Below are positions 44,948-53,689 of a stretch of DNA of 64,000 nt, in pieces. The number at the start of each line of letters is the position of its first letter. Position 1 is the first letter of the stretch. Position numbers and translations under genes: made by a program. A model generated the notes under the pieces. That model ran no database searches. It saw only the letters and a program-made list of their open reading frames with translations, and was not told where the DNA came from. This DNA comes from Loripinus fragilis (lineage: Eukaryota > Mollusca > Bivalvia > Lucinida > Lucinidae). Location of the stretch: assembly GCA_964019695.1 (NCBI GenBank), contig OZ026516.1:76959018-77023017 (forward strand), in the 5' to 3' direction.

Positions 44948-45376
44948 TTAGACTTGGTTTTCTGGATTATATGCGTAACGTTTCAAACGTTTTGGTAGCG
45001 AGTTAGGAGATTTAGCCTTCTTAAGCTTACTACCACCTTCCTTCTTACTATCTCGCTCTATTTCTGATTTGGCTATTTCAATGGCTTGAGCCACTGGTGT
45101 AATCTGCTTTAGAATAGGTCTTTGCTGTTCACGCATTTCTATCGCCTTTCCCCTAGCTTCCATTTCTTTTAACTTTCTGTATTTCTTCCCACTACCCACG
45201 ACATAACGTCCCATATGGTCGGGCTGAACGTACCCATCTCTCAAGTCTTTGAAATGTTGATACCATTCATCGTAATCTGGCACGTATGGAACCCATTTTT
45301 CTTGTTTAGTGTCATAAACTTCAATGGAACCCAGTCTTTTTAAAATGCAGATCACAATGGAGGTCGTTCGAATCAA
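44948..45376 (-). CDS. Polinton virion-associated protein (unknown), upstream of capsid gene
   Basis: An open frame whose real start is probably downstream of the first in-frame codon, because the 5' part overlaps the end of the preceding gene. The recognisable core is IEVYDTKQEKWVPYVPDYDE, WYQHFKDLRDGYVQPDHMGR and YVVGSGKKYRKLKEME. The C-terminal half is lysine-rich (EIERDSKKEGGSKLKKAK). It stops 4 bp before the capsid start. Proteins with a WYQHF-x-D-x-RDGYV core precede the capsid gene in other Polintons as far as I recall; a core or capsid-associated role is inference. Confidence 0.5.
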   Translation of the reverse strand: MIRTTSIVICILKRLGSIEVYDTKQEKWVPYVPDYDEWYQHFKDLRDGYVQPDHMGRYVVGSGKKYRKLKEMEARGKAIEMREQQRPILKQITPVAQAIEIAKSEIERDSKKEGGSKLKKAKSPNSLPKRLKRYAYNPENQV

Positions 45377-45762
45377 ACTGAACGGGTTTTAGATCAGAAT
45401 CTTGTAGATACACTCTTACACTAGTCAGATGAGTGACGTTCACAGAAAGGTATGTATCATATTCAAAAGTTTTCTGTCAGGTATTTCTTGGACTTGTTAT
45501 ATATTTCTATATTTCTTACTACTGGAACTAATGTATTTCTGACATAAGATTCCTCTACAATATCTGAGCAAAGGTAGAGTCTTCGTGTCTTGGGTTTGAA
45601 ATCGCAGGTAAATCGTGTAAATGAGACTTGTTTAAGGGCACACAGCCACTGGCCTTCTAGGGAATAAGTCTTGGGTAATTGAATCCAAAATTCTGAAGTG
45701 TTGTTATTCTTACATACATCGAGAGAGTCTTGACTACTGAGAAACAAATAAAAGTCTGTCAT
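45321..45762 (-). pseudogene. Polinton minor-capsid (penton-like) protein, frameshifted
   Basis: It begins MTDFYLFLSSQDSLDVCKNN, then FWIQLPKTYSLEGQWLCALK and LYLCSDIVEESYV. After a one-base frame slip near 45466 it continues YLSVNVTHLTSVRVYLQDSD and LHCDLHFKK. The layout, a short beta-rich protein of about 145 residues with LEGQW and a C-terminal LHF strand next to the major capsid gene, fits the Polinton minor capsid or penton-like protein. The start codon overlaps the stop of the upstream basic-protein paralogue (TAATG). The family call is moderate; the break is certain. Confidence 0.6.
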
Positions 45763-46115
45763 TATGCTTCTGTGGCAGTGATCACTTCATCCACGATAGT
45801 CTGTATCAGATAGACACTTTTCAGAATAGATGGTATTACTGAATGGTACCGACAAATCAACCGCTTCTTCCTTTCAACACTAACTCTTGGTGATGCCAGG
45901 GTTCTTAGAATCAATCGTGTGCTTTAGAACAGTCGCGCATCCCTTCTTAGTGGATTAATGTGACCATTTGTTAACCTTTTAGCCACTTCTCTCATGGCTA
46001 AGACCTGATCTGTCGTAATATTCTGAAGCAACCTTTTGTGATCAGTTGGCGTTGCATTATTCACCTCTATCAAATAGTGTATAGACCGGTAAACCTGTGA
46101 ATGTTCAATGACTTG
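45762..46115 (-). pseudogene. Paralogue of the Polinton basic helical protein, broken
   Basis: On the minus strand a frame runs HSQVYRSIHYLIEVNNATPT, RLLQNITTDQVLAMREVAKR, then a TAA near 45937, then RKKRLICRYHSVIPSILKSV to its stop at 45762. Residue order and spacing parallel the intact ORF at 42903-43226. No in-frame ATG is found at the 5' end, so the start is also lost or shifted. Recognised only by comparison within the window. Confidence 0.55.
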
Positions 46116-46130
46116 TGTTTTTTCCGCATG

Positions 46131-46665
46131 TCACTCACTTCTTATGCGTAAAGAAAAGAGTTCCAATTCAATCAGGGTGGGATAGACCACATCGTCGATT
46201 TGAGTCATAGTCCTTATACCCGTGATGACTACTTTACCGGTATGGAAACAGCAAAAAATTAATCCCACCCATTTTAAAATTAAGGGTTGGAAACAATTCT
46301 GGTTCATAGAGAACGATTCGGTCTTGGGCTAAGCTATTTAAGTCGAGTCCGGTACTTAAGGTGTGACTAGCAGAAACTGTAAGGATTTTGGTGTCTCTGA
46401 GGCGTACTGGACATCCTAGGTTTTGATGTTTTCTGGCATACTTTCGTAATCTCTGACGGCCCTCTTCAAAGCTGACTGCCTTACCATTACAATTGATGAC
46501 ACCACTGGCAAACACTAAACAGTTTCCACCAATAAGTCGATGTTGCCAAATAAGTCCTGGAAATGTCCTTGCATCATACCGACAGTTCCATAGTTGCTGG
46601 CACAATCCAGCCAGATTAATAGAACAACCTAAATGAGCGCTATATACAACATTAGTAATCTTCAT
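46131..46665 (-). pseudogene. TATA-binding-protein-like protein encoded by the Polinton
   Basis: Two TBP-fold repeats in order. Repeat 1: VVYSAHLGCSINL, ARTFPGLIWQ, LVFASGVINCNG and RQRLRKYARKHQNLGCP. Repeat 2: LDLNSLAQD, YEPELFPTLNFKM, INFLLF and, after a one-base slip near 46242, TGKVVITGIRTMTQI and YPTLIELEL. These match the FPGLI, FSSGK-TGAK and YEPELFPGL signatures of TBP. About 175 residues, the size of a bare TBP core. TBP nucleates transcription on TATA DNA; TATA-like promoters precede several genes of this element. The frame break affects only the last strand-helix unit. Confidence 0.85.
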
Positions 46666-46703
46666 GTTGATGATGACTGAGCTCTGAATGACAATGCAAG
46701 GGC

Positions 46704-46713
46704 ATTTATAAGT
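46704..46713 (-). promoter_or_regulatory. TATA-type promoter of the TBP-like gene
   Basis: Minus strand CACTTATAAATG about 40 nt upstream of the start at 46665. Shares CACTTATAA with the two promoters near 48.5-48.9 kb. Confidence 0.55.
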
Positions 46714-46835
46714 GTCTCAGTCACGTGATTTTGAGATGAGGGTTAAGAATAGTCTTTCACATTGGCTTCTGGTATCCAACTATCGTATTTCTTTGGCCAG
46801 TGTAACCAACGCACCAGGACTTCTTTTTGTTTGTT

Positions 46836-47868
46836 TCATAAGCGTCTCTTTAATAGATTTTCAATGTGGTATTCCGTAGAAGGATCAACGTACACGGCCT
46901 GTAACTCTGGTTTATTAAATGTGCCTTCCACCCTGTCACCATCCCAGTCAAGTATGGTATATACAGGTACACCTTCTCGTCTAAACCGGGTGTGAATTTT
47001 GAATATTTCACCAGTCCATTTTTGAGAATACTCTCTGTCAAACAAGCTCCTCACATGAGACAGACATACAGTCTGGTCAATCTTATATTTGTACTTCTTC
47101 CTGGCCCTTTTCTTAGTTTTGTTGGACTGTTTTGTCGTGCCTTGCCTTAATAGATATTGCTGTAGTCTACTCTCACCTTCATTGTCCTTTGTGATTTTTG
47201 TTGGTGGCTTACCCAAACTTCGATGTATGGTACGATTGTAACTGTATACTGCATCTTGCAGGATGTCGATATAACGTTGAGTTCTGTTTTTTAGCATACA
47301 TCTAAATAGTTTATGTTTCAAAGTCTTGATCAGTCTTTCAGCATAATTGGCTTTGATTTCAGTGTTCAAGGCGTAAAAGTGATGAATATTTTGACATTTT
47401 AAATAGGCATTGACATCTTTGCTACGAAATTCCTGGCCACGATCTGTTCTGATCATGTTTGGTTTTCGTGTTCCAGATAATATCAGTTTGAGGGCCTGTA
47501 AGACATCTTCGCCTTTTTTAGTTTTGATGGGTTGACAGTGAGCAAAACGAGAAAATATGCTTATGGCAACCAGGACATATTTTGACACCATCATTCTGTT
47601 TGGCTAGGTCAACCATGTCCATGAGATCCATATCCCATTGACTATCTATACCGGCTACTATGAAACGTGATCTTGTATATTTACGTCTTGCACCCCTGGT
47701 CAGTGAATAAGCCTCTTGTTCTTGCAGCCATTTACGTATACAGTGTCTACCTATTTTGAATCGGCCATGAGATTTAACAATTTGGTATAGTTTTTCGGGT
47801 CCTAAGTAACTGGATGGTAATTTGGGATTAAAATACAAAGAAGACAGATATTCTTTCCAGTCAGTCAT
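46836..47868 (-). pseudogene. Polinton retroviral-type integrase, one frameshift
   Basis: The DDE integrase of Polintons (rve fold). N-terminal: SSYLGPEKLYQIVKSHG and IGRHCIRKWLQEQEAY. Core: SQWDMDLMDM (first aspartate), MIRTDRGQEFRSK (second) and IKANYAERLIKTLKH (glutamate), followed by YSYNRTIHRSLGKPPT. The C-terminal beta-rich, chromo-like part is RVEGTFNKPELQAVYV. One extra A in the A-run near 47588-47592 breaks the frame between the first and second catalytic residues; otherwise the gene is open for about 344 codons. All three catalytic residues are present. It is the best preserved of the large genes. Confidence 0.9.
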
Positions 47869-47929
47869 TTAATTACAAGTTTAAACATTTAAGCATTCTT
47901 ACAAAACATACATGACAAAATAATACATT

Positions 47930-48088
47930 CTACAATACAGTACTATACAAATGTTCATTATTTTGTGCCTCAAACACCTCGATCAACCTCTCTGCTGCCT
48001 CCCTGGCCTCTTGACGTAACTGACGATATCGTATCCACAAAAACAGTTCATCTAATAACGCAATAGTCATTAATGCCGTGATCAACAT
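47930..48088 (-). CDS. Small membrane protein (52 aa)
   Basis: ATG at 48088, TAG at 47930-47932. MLITALMTIALLDELFLWIR forms one membrane helix, followed by a charged, helical tail (RQLRQEAREAAERLIEVFEA). An in-frame stop just upstream of KQIRTYVNIVNM supports the first ATG. No family known. Sits between integrase and BIR genes in the same direction. Possibly a virion or assembly membrane protein, by analogy only. Confidence 0.45.
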   Translation of the reverse strand: MLITALMTIALLDELFLWIRYRQLRQEAREAAERLIEVFEAQNNEHLYSTVL

Positions 48089-48158
48089 GTTAACAATGTT
48101 CACATAGGTTCGTATCTGTTTTTACTCCAAATGTGAAAGGTTTTAGGATCCAGCGGTT

Positions 48159-48500
48159 TCACAAATTACTAGACCCTGTTCCAAACTCTCCAAAAGATGA
48201 TGTACTTGATCCGAATGTGAATCCTGATTTTTGTGGCGCTCCCACCATTTTGATGTATTCACATTGAGGCGACCATTTATAGTGTTCTTTAATGGCGTCA
48301 TCGTCTCGTTCCCATGCATTGAGTTTCACATGACAGAGAAAACACTGACACACGTCTGATTTTCCAGTATAATATAACCCAGCTCTAGCTAACTGGATCT
48401 TGTCCGGTAGCATTGGCTTGGGGTAGGTTTCAAATGTTTTCAACCTATTTTCGTAATATTCCATGTGTTCTTTGGTAGATGCGCAGTCCGTGATATTCAT
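48159..48500 (-). CDS. BIR-domain (IAP-like) protein of the Polinton
   Basis: An intact 113-residue ORF. One BIR domain covers about residues 13-84: RLKTFETYPK at the start, LARAGLYYTGK, then the zinc set C-QCF-C...H...C (CQCFLCH, IKEHYKWSPQCEY) with the conserved W and ERDDD between. A short serine/glycine/phenylalanine-rich tail follows. There is no RING finger. BIR proteins bind caspases or IAP antagonists and limit apoptosis; a virus-like element could use one to keep host cells alive, which is inference. Its own TATA-type promoter lies 44 nt upstream. It is undamaged while neighbours are broken. Confidence 0.85.
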   Translation of the reverse strand: MNITDCASTKEHMEYYENRLKTFETYPKPMLPDKIQLARAGLYYTGKSDVCQCFLCHVKLNAWERDDDAIKEHYKWSPQCEYIKMVGAPQKSGFTFGSSTSSFGEFGTGSSNL

Positions 48501-48540
48501 GTTGAGAATGAGGATGTATCGCTGAACTGTAGTCTATAAA

Positions 48541-48650
48541 CATCTTATAAGTGATGTGATTGGTGGGTATTTACGGATTTTACTGGTGCTATTTATTGAG
48601 TCATAAAACTTTCTATTATTTACACACTATCGAGAGTTACATTTACTGTT
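48541..48650 (-). repeat. Promoter block, copy 1
   Basis: ATTTTACTGGTGCTATTTATTGAG, TATTATTTACACACTATCGA and GTTACATTTAC-equivalents (plus-strand reading, in pieces) recur at 48873-48965. A duplicated promoter-containing segment. Confidence 0.8.
48544..48554 (-). promoter_or_regulatory. TATA-type promoter of the BIR gene
   Basis: Minus strand TCACTTATAAG, 44 nt upstream of the BIR ATG at 48500. Identical core and spacing to the C2H2 gene promoter. Confidence 0.65.
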
Positions 48651-48685
48651 CAATAGTAACTTTTTTGGTTTGGAAGAGGCCATGT

Positions 48686-48832
48686 TTATAAAATGATTAA
48701 GTTTAACAATTTCGCCTTAGACAACCAGTCATCAGTATTTACGTTATGTATAGTCTTTAGATGACGTACTATATTAAGCACGTCCTTTCTATCGCATATG
48801 GGACACTTAAACATGTATCTATGAGGCATCAT
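48686..48832 (-). CDS. C2H2 zinc-finger mini-protein (48 aa)
   Basis: ATG at 48832, stop 48686-48688. MMPHRYMFKCPICDRKD and IVRHLKTIHNVN give one C2H2 finger (C-x2-C, H-x4-H), followed by DDWLSKAKLLNLI. Too short for usual gene-length cut-offs. Support comes from the exact zinc-ligand spacing and a TATA-type promoter 44 nt upstream. Could bind DNA or RNA, for example as an element regulator; unproven. Confidence 0.6.
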   Translation of the reverse strand: MMPHRYMFKCPICDRKDVLNIVRHLKTIHNVNTDDWLSKAKLLNLIIL

Positions 48833-48872
48833 TGCTATGAGATTGAAAAATGAGATGCGCGTTCAAAATAAA

Positions 48873-48965
48873 CACCTTATAAGTGATATGATATGGATTT
48901 TACTGGTGCTATTTATTGAGTGATAAAACTTTCTATTATTTACACACTATCGATAGTTACATTTA
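48873..48965 (-). repeat. Promoter block, copy 2
   Basis: Direct repeat of 48541-48650. It overlaps the end of the PC4-like gene. Confidence 0.8.
48876..48886 (-). promoter_or_regulatory. TATA-type promoter of the C2H2 gene
   Basis: Minus strand TCACTTATAAG, 44 nt upstream of the ATG at 48832. Confidence 0.65.
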
Positions 48966-49446
48966 CCAGTTTGCAAAGCCATTAGGATTACACTCTGAAC
49001 ACTGTAACGCACCCAACTGGTTCATGTGATCACGCTGCATGTAACAGGGTACAACTCTGTCCAATTCCGGCAACGTGGTTCCGATTTGGGGTACAAGTTC
49101 TTTCAGGGCGCTGTATTCTATGGGTCTCAAACACAATCCCTTTTTGGTAGGTACCAGCTCACCGTTGGGTTTCCAAAACTGTTTAATTTCCATGCAGCTC
49201 GCCCTCAGTAACGGTGCAATATACGTTTCCCCCGAGGTGACCCATATAGGTTTTTTTTCTCTGCCCTTGCTTGATCAGCGTATTCCAGACTATCCACCCA
49301 ATTATTCCATCGCATCAAGGTTAAGCTGATACCTTTTTCGTTGGTTTGTCGTCTTTCCATTCTCTCAGGTCCACACGCAATTCACCTTTCCACTCTTTGA
49401 CTTCCACGTAACGATCATTGCCAAGGTTCATTCTGCATCTATTCAT
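48963..49446 (-). pseudogene. Tandem PC4-like (p15/SUB1) protein, frameshifted
   Basis: Two PC4 domains in a row. Domain 1: LGNDRYVEVKEWKGELRVDL, REWKDDKPTKKG and ISLTLMRWNNW. Domain 2: MEIKQFWKPNGELVP and TKKGLCLRPIEYSALKELV, then a Cys pair (CSEC). The R-Y-V-V-KG start, D-x-RE-(F/W) strand and KKGISL turn are the PC4 signature. PC4 is a single-stranded-DNA-binding coactivator that normally works as a dimer, so a tandem copy could form an intramolecular pair. Frame slips in A-runs near 49340 and 49253. Start chosen at 49446 because a TATAT box lies 53-59 nt upstream, inside the longer frame. Confidence 0.8.
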
Positions 49447-49498
49447 ATTTACTGATCGAGTGTCTGAACGGTAATGACTCGAATGCATGTGATGCGAC

Positions 49499-49505
49499 TT
49501 ATATA
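49499..49505 (-). promoter_or_regulatory. TATA box of the PC4-like gene
   Basis: Minus strand GCTATATAAGTCGC, about 55 nt upstream of the chosen start. A further CTATAAATAG lies near 49580. Confidence 0.5.
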
Positions 49506-49689
49506 GCACAATGTCTTTTCTGATTGGCCACAAAATCCGATTGGAGGGTTATTTATAGTTACCCAATGTCTATTTATAGTCCTACAACATGTTCATGTAT
49601 GTTTTGTTTCACGACGATATTGGGTAAACTGTGTTAACAAAAACCATCTTTCTTGTCCTGGTATACACTACTTTAACACTTTGACTCGA

Positions 49690-49899
49690 CTATTTGGTAT
49701 ATCCCATGACTCCTATGTTAAAAGGAAATCTTTTCACGAGTTCAAATCTTTTTCCATGTTTGGAAATCTCATCGGGTTGATTTAAACAGTTTTTGATGCT
49801 CTGGAACATGATAAATCTGTTTAAAAATACTGAAGGGCTAAGGTTACTGGCATCCAAATGTTTTTCGAAGGCGTGAAGTGAAATGACAACTGCTCTCAT
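49690..49899 (-). CDS. Polinton-end ORF of 69 aa, unknown
   Basis: ATG at 49899. MRAVVISLHAFEKHL, FLNRFIMFQSIKNCLN and FPFNIGVMGYTK. No domain recognised. A CTTAAATAC TATA-like word lies about 45 nt upstream, similar in spacing to the other minus-strand genes, which is the main reason to believe it. Confidence 0.4.
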   Translation of the reverse strand: MRAVVISLHAFEKHLDASNLSPSVFLNRFIMFQSIKNCLNQPDEISKHGKRFELVKRFPFNIGVMGYTK

Positions 49900-50009
49900 T
49901 TTGAAAATCAAAGCACTGAGAGTACTAATGGGGACGGCTGTATTTAAGCGTGCAAGTCTTCAAATAGGGAGATTTTTAGTTTGATACCTTTTGTACAACC
50001 TGCGATGTA

Positions 50010-50165
50010 GCTAACAAGAATGGTTAACTAAAACCTTACAACAAAAAAGCCAAACAAGGACCAAAAAAAAAATGGAAGAAACAATTAACAATTAATCAAC
50101 ATCAAAACCACTTCCTTAGAACTGGCAGCATCAGAATTTGAAACCACTTGGTTCCTATATAAATT
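50010..50165 (-). repeat. Possible old YLDD-RT 3' UTR relic
   Basis: CAATTAA-CAACA, AACCACTTCCTTAGAACTGGCAGC resembles (with changes) the AACCACCGACTTAGGACGGACAGC block of the copies at 39200 and 60080. An inverse echo lies at 50440-50490. Confidence 0.35.
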
Positions 50166-50399
50166 GTCATTTCTTATTTGTATCTACATCACACGGAATT
50201 AAATATGAATTGATGTACTGCCATATAATGGACACGGTAAACAGTTTTCCTATAGACTATTAATAGTTATGCATACGTATCTACAATATAAGAGTATAGG
50301 TACTTAATTGCTGAAGGAACAGGACTTACTCTCATACTTTAGTATCACCGTCCATTTGTATGAACATAAGGTCAAATTAAGATACTATTCTTTCTCAGC

Positions 50400-51112
50400 T
50401 TTTGACTTCAGCAGAATCAATAGTGAAGATCTGGCCAGTAAAATTAATTTAGGCACCAAGTGGTTTCTGCTGCTGTCAGTTCTGAGACAGTGTTTCAGTG
50501 TTGACATAATGTCGGGATCATATCTCCTGTATTATTTGAAGTAGGAATGCCAAAATTCGTGAATTCATGCATCTTGGGGTCACGGAGCGTCGCGTACCCT
50601 ACCTTAACATATGCCCTCAGATCTAGAAAAATCGTGTCACGAGCATAAATCCTATATTATTTGATATAGGAATCCCAAATGTGATTTGTGGACAAATCTT
50701 AGGGGTCAGGGAGTGTCGAATATCATTCAGTGTCACTGTTACCTTGCTTTCTGGTCGCAGTTTTAGAAAAAATATCGTAAAAATGGGCTGTCCACTGTTG
50801 TCAAATAACGTTCCATAAATGTGTCGCATGCTAGATCCATTATCATAACACATCTTGTTCACTATAGACTATAAATGGCCATGCATAAGCCAGGTACTTA
50901 AAAATCCAGCCACATAAAAAGAGTAGACCTATACGTGATGGAAGCACGTTTTGAATGGTAAACAATTACAGCTCTGACGTTTATATCTCAGAGCTTCGAA
51001 CCATTGTAAATGGACAGGCTCGAGAAGTTCAAAATTGAAGCATGCAGTGTGCATGAATACATATTATGATCAGGTTAAACAACTGCCAGCTTTTGTGAAA
51101 GCTAATACTTGT
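50400..51112. mobile_element. AAGTATTAGC-family TIR element, copy 2
   Basis: Shares TGCCAAAATTCGTG, GATCTAGAAAAATCGTGTCACG, ATCCTA and the right end CTGCCAGCTTTTGTGAAAGC with 25171-25980, same orientation. Diverged by substitutions and indels. Left terminus not clear. Confidence 0.6.
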
Positions 51113-51435
51113 TTCATAATTATTTTTACCTGCGTGGCTTCAGCGAAAACAGGTCTAGTAGCAGGTCCACTCCGTCCGTTCGTACTCACGAATGGACTCT
51201 CATTGGGTTCTTTAAATTTCCGAAATTTCTTGATACTTTAAATTTCCAAAATCAATTACTGAATAAACCTCATTTGCATATAAAGGGAGCTAATAAACTC
51301 AAAATGAGGTTTATTCTGTTAAACTTTTCTGGGATTTATTGGGTACTTACGCTTTATTGGCTACCAACAAGAATCCATTTGTAAGAGAGTATGTCTGTCC
51401 GTCTGTCCATCCATCCGCAATACTTTTGGGACGCC

Positions 51436-52290
51436 TAGTTTTTGTAATCTGTAACTCCAAAAGTTTTCATTCATTTTTATTAAAACTTTGCATAGTGATT
51501 GTTCACATATCGAAGATGTGCACCTCTTATTTTGTGCACAATTCATGAATATCACGTTTCTTATTTTTGAGGGGCGTTGCACTTAGACATATTTCTGTCC
51601 AGAATGCTAAGATGGTGTCTGGTCTGTGTAATCTGTAACTCAAACACTTTTCATTCCTTTATATTCAAACTTTGCATAATGATTGTCCACACATTGAAGA
51701 TGTGCATCTCTTATTTTGTTTACATTTGATAAATATTTTCTCAATTTTTGACGGGTGTTGAACTTAGAATTTTTTCACTTCAAAATGGCTTGGGGTGTAT
51801 AGTTTGCGTAATCTGCAACTCCAGCAGTTTTCATTCCTTTATTTGAAAACTTTGCATGATGATACGATTGAACATGTGCATCTCTGATTTTGCGCACGTT
51901 TTACAAATATTTTGTTTCATGTTTGGGGGTCTTGAACTTGGGCTTTTTTTACGTTCAAAATGCTTAGATGGTGTCTAGTTTGTGTAATCTGTAACTCCCA
52001 CTGTTTTCATATCTTTATTATTCAAACTTTGCATAATGATTGATCATTCATGCATTGAACATGTGTACCTCCTATTTTGTGCACATTTGAAAAATATTTT
52101 CCGTTGAACTTGGACATTTTTCCATCCGAAATGGTTGGGGTGTCTGGTTTGTGTAATCTGTAACTCCAGCAGCTTTCATTCTTGTATATGCAAACTTTGC
52201 ATTATGGTTGTTCCCACGTTGAACATGTGCACCCTATATTTTGTGCACATTTGATAATATATTTGGGAGTTTTGAACTTAGACATTATTT
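51436..52290 (+). repeat. Satellite-like array, five ~169-184-bp units
   Basis: The word TGTAATCTGTAACTCC starts units at about 51440, 51625, 51805, 51980 and 52150. Each unit then has TTCATTC, AACTTTGCAT-TGATTG, GTGCA-CTC-TATTTTG and GAACTTAGAC. Units differ from one another by 10-25% by eye, so the array is old. No coding potential. Confidence 0.85.
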
Positions 52291-53419
52291 TGTACTCTCA
52301 TGTTTTTCTTCATACAAAGGCTTGGACCCAGCATCTACTGTCTACCCCAAAAATATATCGGGAATATCAGCCAGACCCCAAAAAATATTCGCAATTTTGG
52401 GCTACACCAAATAATATCCCCATCCTGCACATTGACCTTAAGAAAAAACCCTGAAATGTATAGAAATGACCCCTAAAACCAGTCCAGTTTTGTAATGATA
52501 TATCCACAAAATCTTCATACCCCCAAAAATAGTTATATTTCTGACCCCCCCCCCCCCTAAAGAAAAATATTGAAATTCAAGATTTTGAACCCCCCAAAAT
52601 GGTCCCAGCCTACGTATATATATGAAAATCTCATTCCCCCCCCCCCCCCCACACACACACACACACGCATTCTTGGGGCATCAGGGTGTAAAAAGCGGAC
52701 GTTACAAAAATAAGATTAAGAAAGTGACACCAATTACAATTAAAGTATAATTGTGAGCGTGCATCAAAGTGGTCTTTAATCATCATTGCCGACCCCTGTG
52801 AGTTGAGAAGGAACAGAAAAAGTAATAATAAATTATGCTGTTTCAAATCAAACATGATTTTGTGTTAACCCGTAGTAATGTTGTAGATGCGCAGCCTGAT
52901 TTGAGTCTTCTCTCGATATAGAATCATAGGTCCAGGTTAGCAAACAATCTAGCGTAATAGTGAGAATGTTTTCTTGTCCATCAGTTTTAATATTTGTTTT
53001 GGGTACTCAAAAGATGAGACAGTTCCATTTCGATTATCCACAACATATGCCTTGGTAGAGATTTAAACATATGTTTGGGTGCTTTAAAGAACCGTCTTAT
53101 TGAGACAATTCTTTGAGTACCCGCAACTGTGTTTTGGTTGAGAAATGGAAACTGTCCATCGCCACCGCCGATGGACCGAAATATGTGTTAATGCATTGAT
53201 GGCGAGGGTTCAAAAAGCTGTCATGCATTTAAAAAAAGCTAATGCTTGTAAAAAATAAACTTGGTTTCACTAGAAAAAATATGACCTCGAAATGCATTAG
53301 AATCGCTTTTACGGACATTTTGAATTAGAATATTTCTTTAGGGAGGCCCTATCCCCCAACGAGAGGGATCATTTCTCTCGTGCTCCCCCCTCCCACTCCT
53401 ACACACACACACACACACA

Positions 53420-53451
<32 letters not shown>

Positions 53452-53680
53452 CATGAACGTGCCTTTGACACTTGAAAGACGCATACTACATTTCAAGGTC
53501 GTACCACTTTTCAAAAGTCGACAACGGCCCAGTTAGCGGCCTATATTGATGAAAGCATAGGTACATGTAGTATTATACTCCCATGAAATGACATTTTCTT
53601 GATAAAATAAGCAATTAGTTTTATTGAGGATTTTCATAACCTTGAAGTGAGCATTGAAATAACGCAACGATGGTTGCACC
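52291..53680. other. No gene; homopolymer and microsatellite tracts
   Basis: C-runs at 52544-52558 and 52627-52650, AC repeat at 52650-52666, and AC/GCAC repeats at 53401-53452. Frames over the C-runs give glycine-rich peptides and are not genes. Confidence 0.6.
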
Positions 53681-53689
53681 CCGTTGTTG

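Larger units (their letters stand above)
35846..49899. mobile_element. Degraded Polinton/Maverick (adintovirus-like) element
   Basis: Co-occurrence of protein-primed polymerase B, retroviral-type integrase, FtsK-type packaging ATPase and double-jelly-roll capsid protein defines the class. Two gene sets face each other, meeting at 43.54-43.68 kb. I do not see an adenain-type protease or long terminal inverted repeats, so ends are set by outermost genes and the element is probably truncated or decayed. It is an endogenous relic: polymerase, ATPase, capsid, integrase, TBP and PC4 genes all carry breaks. Confidence 0.9.
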
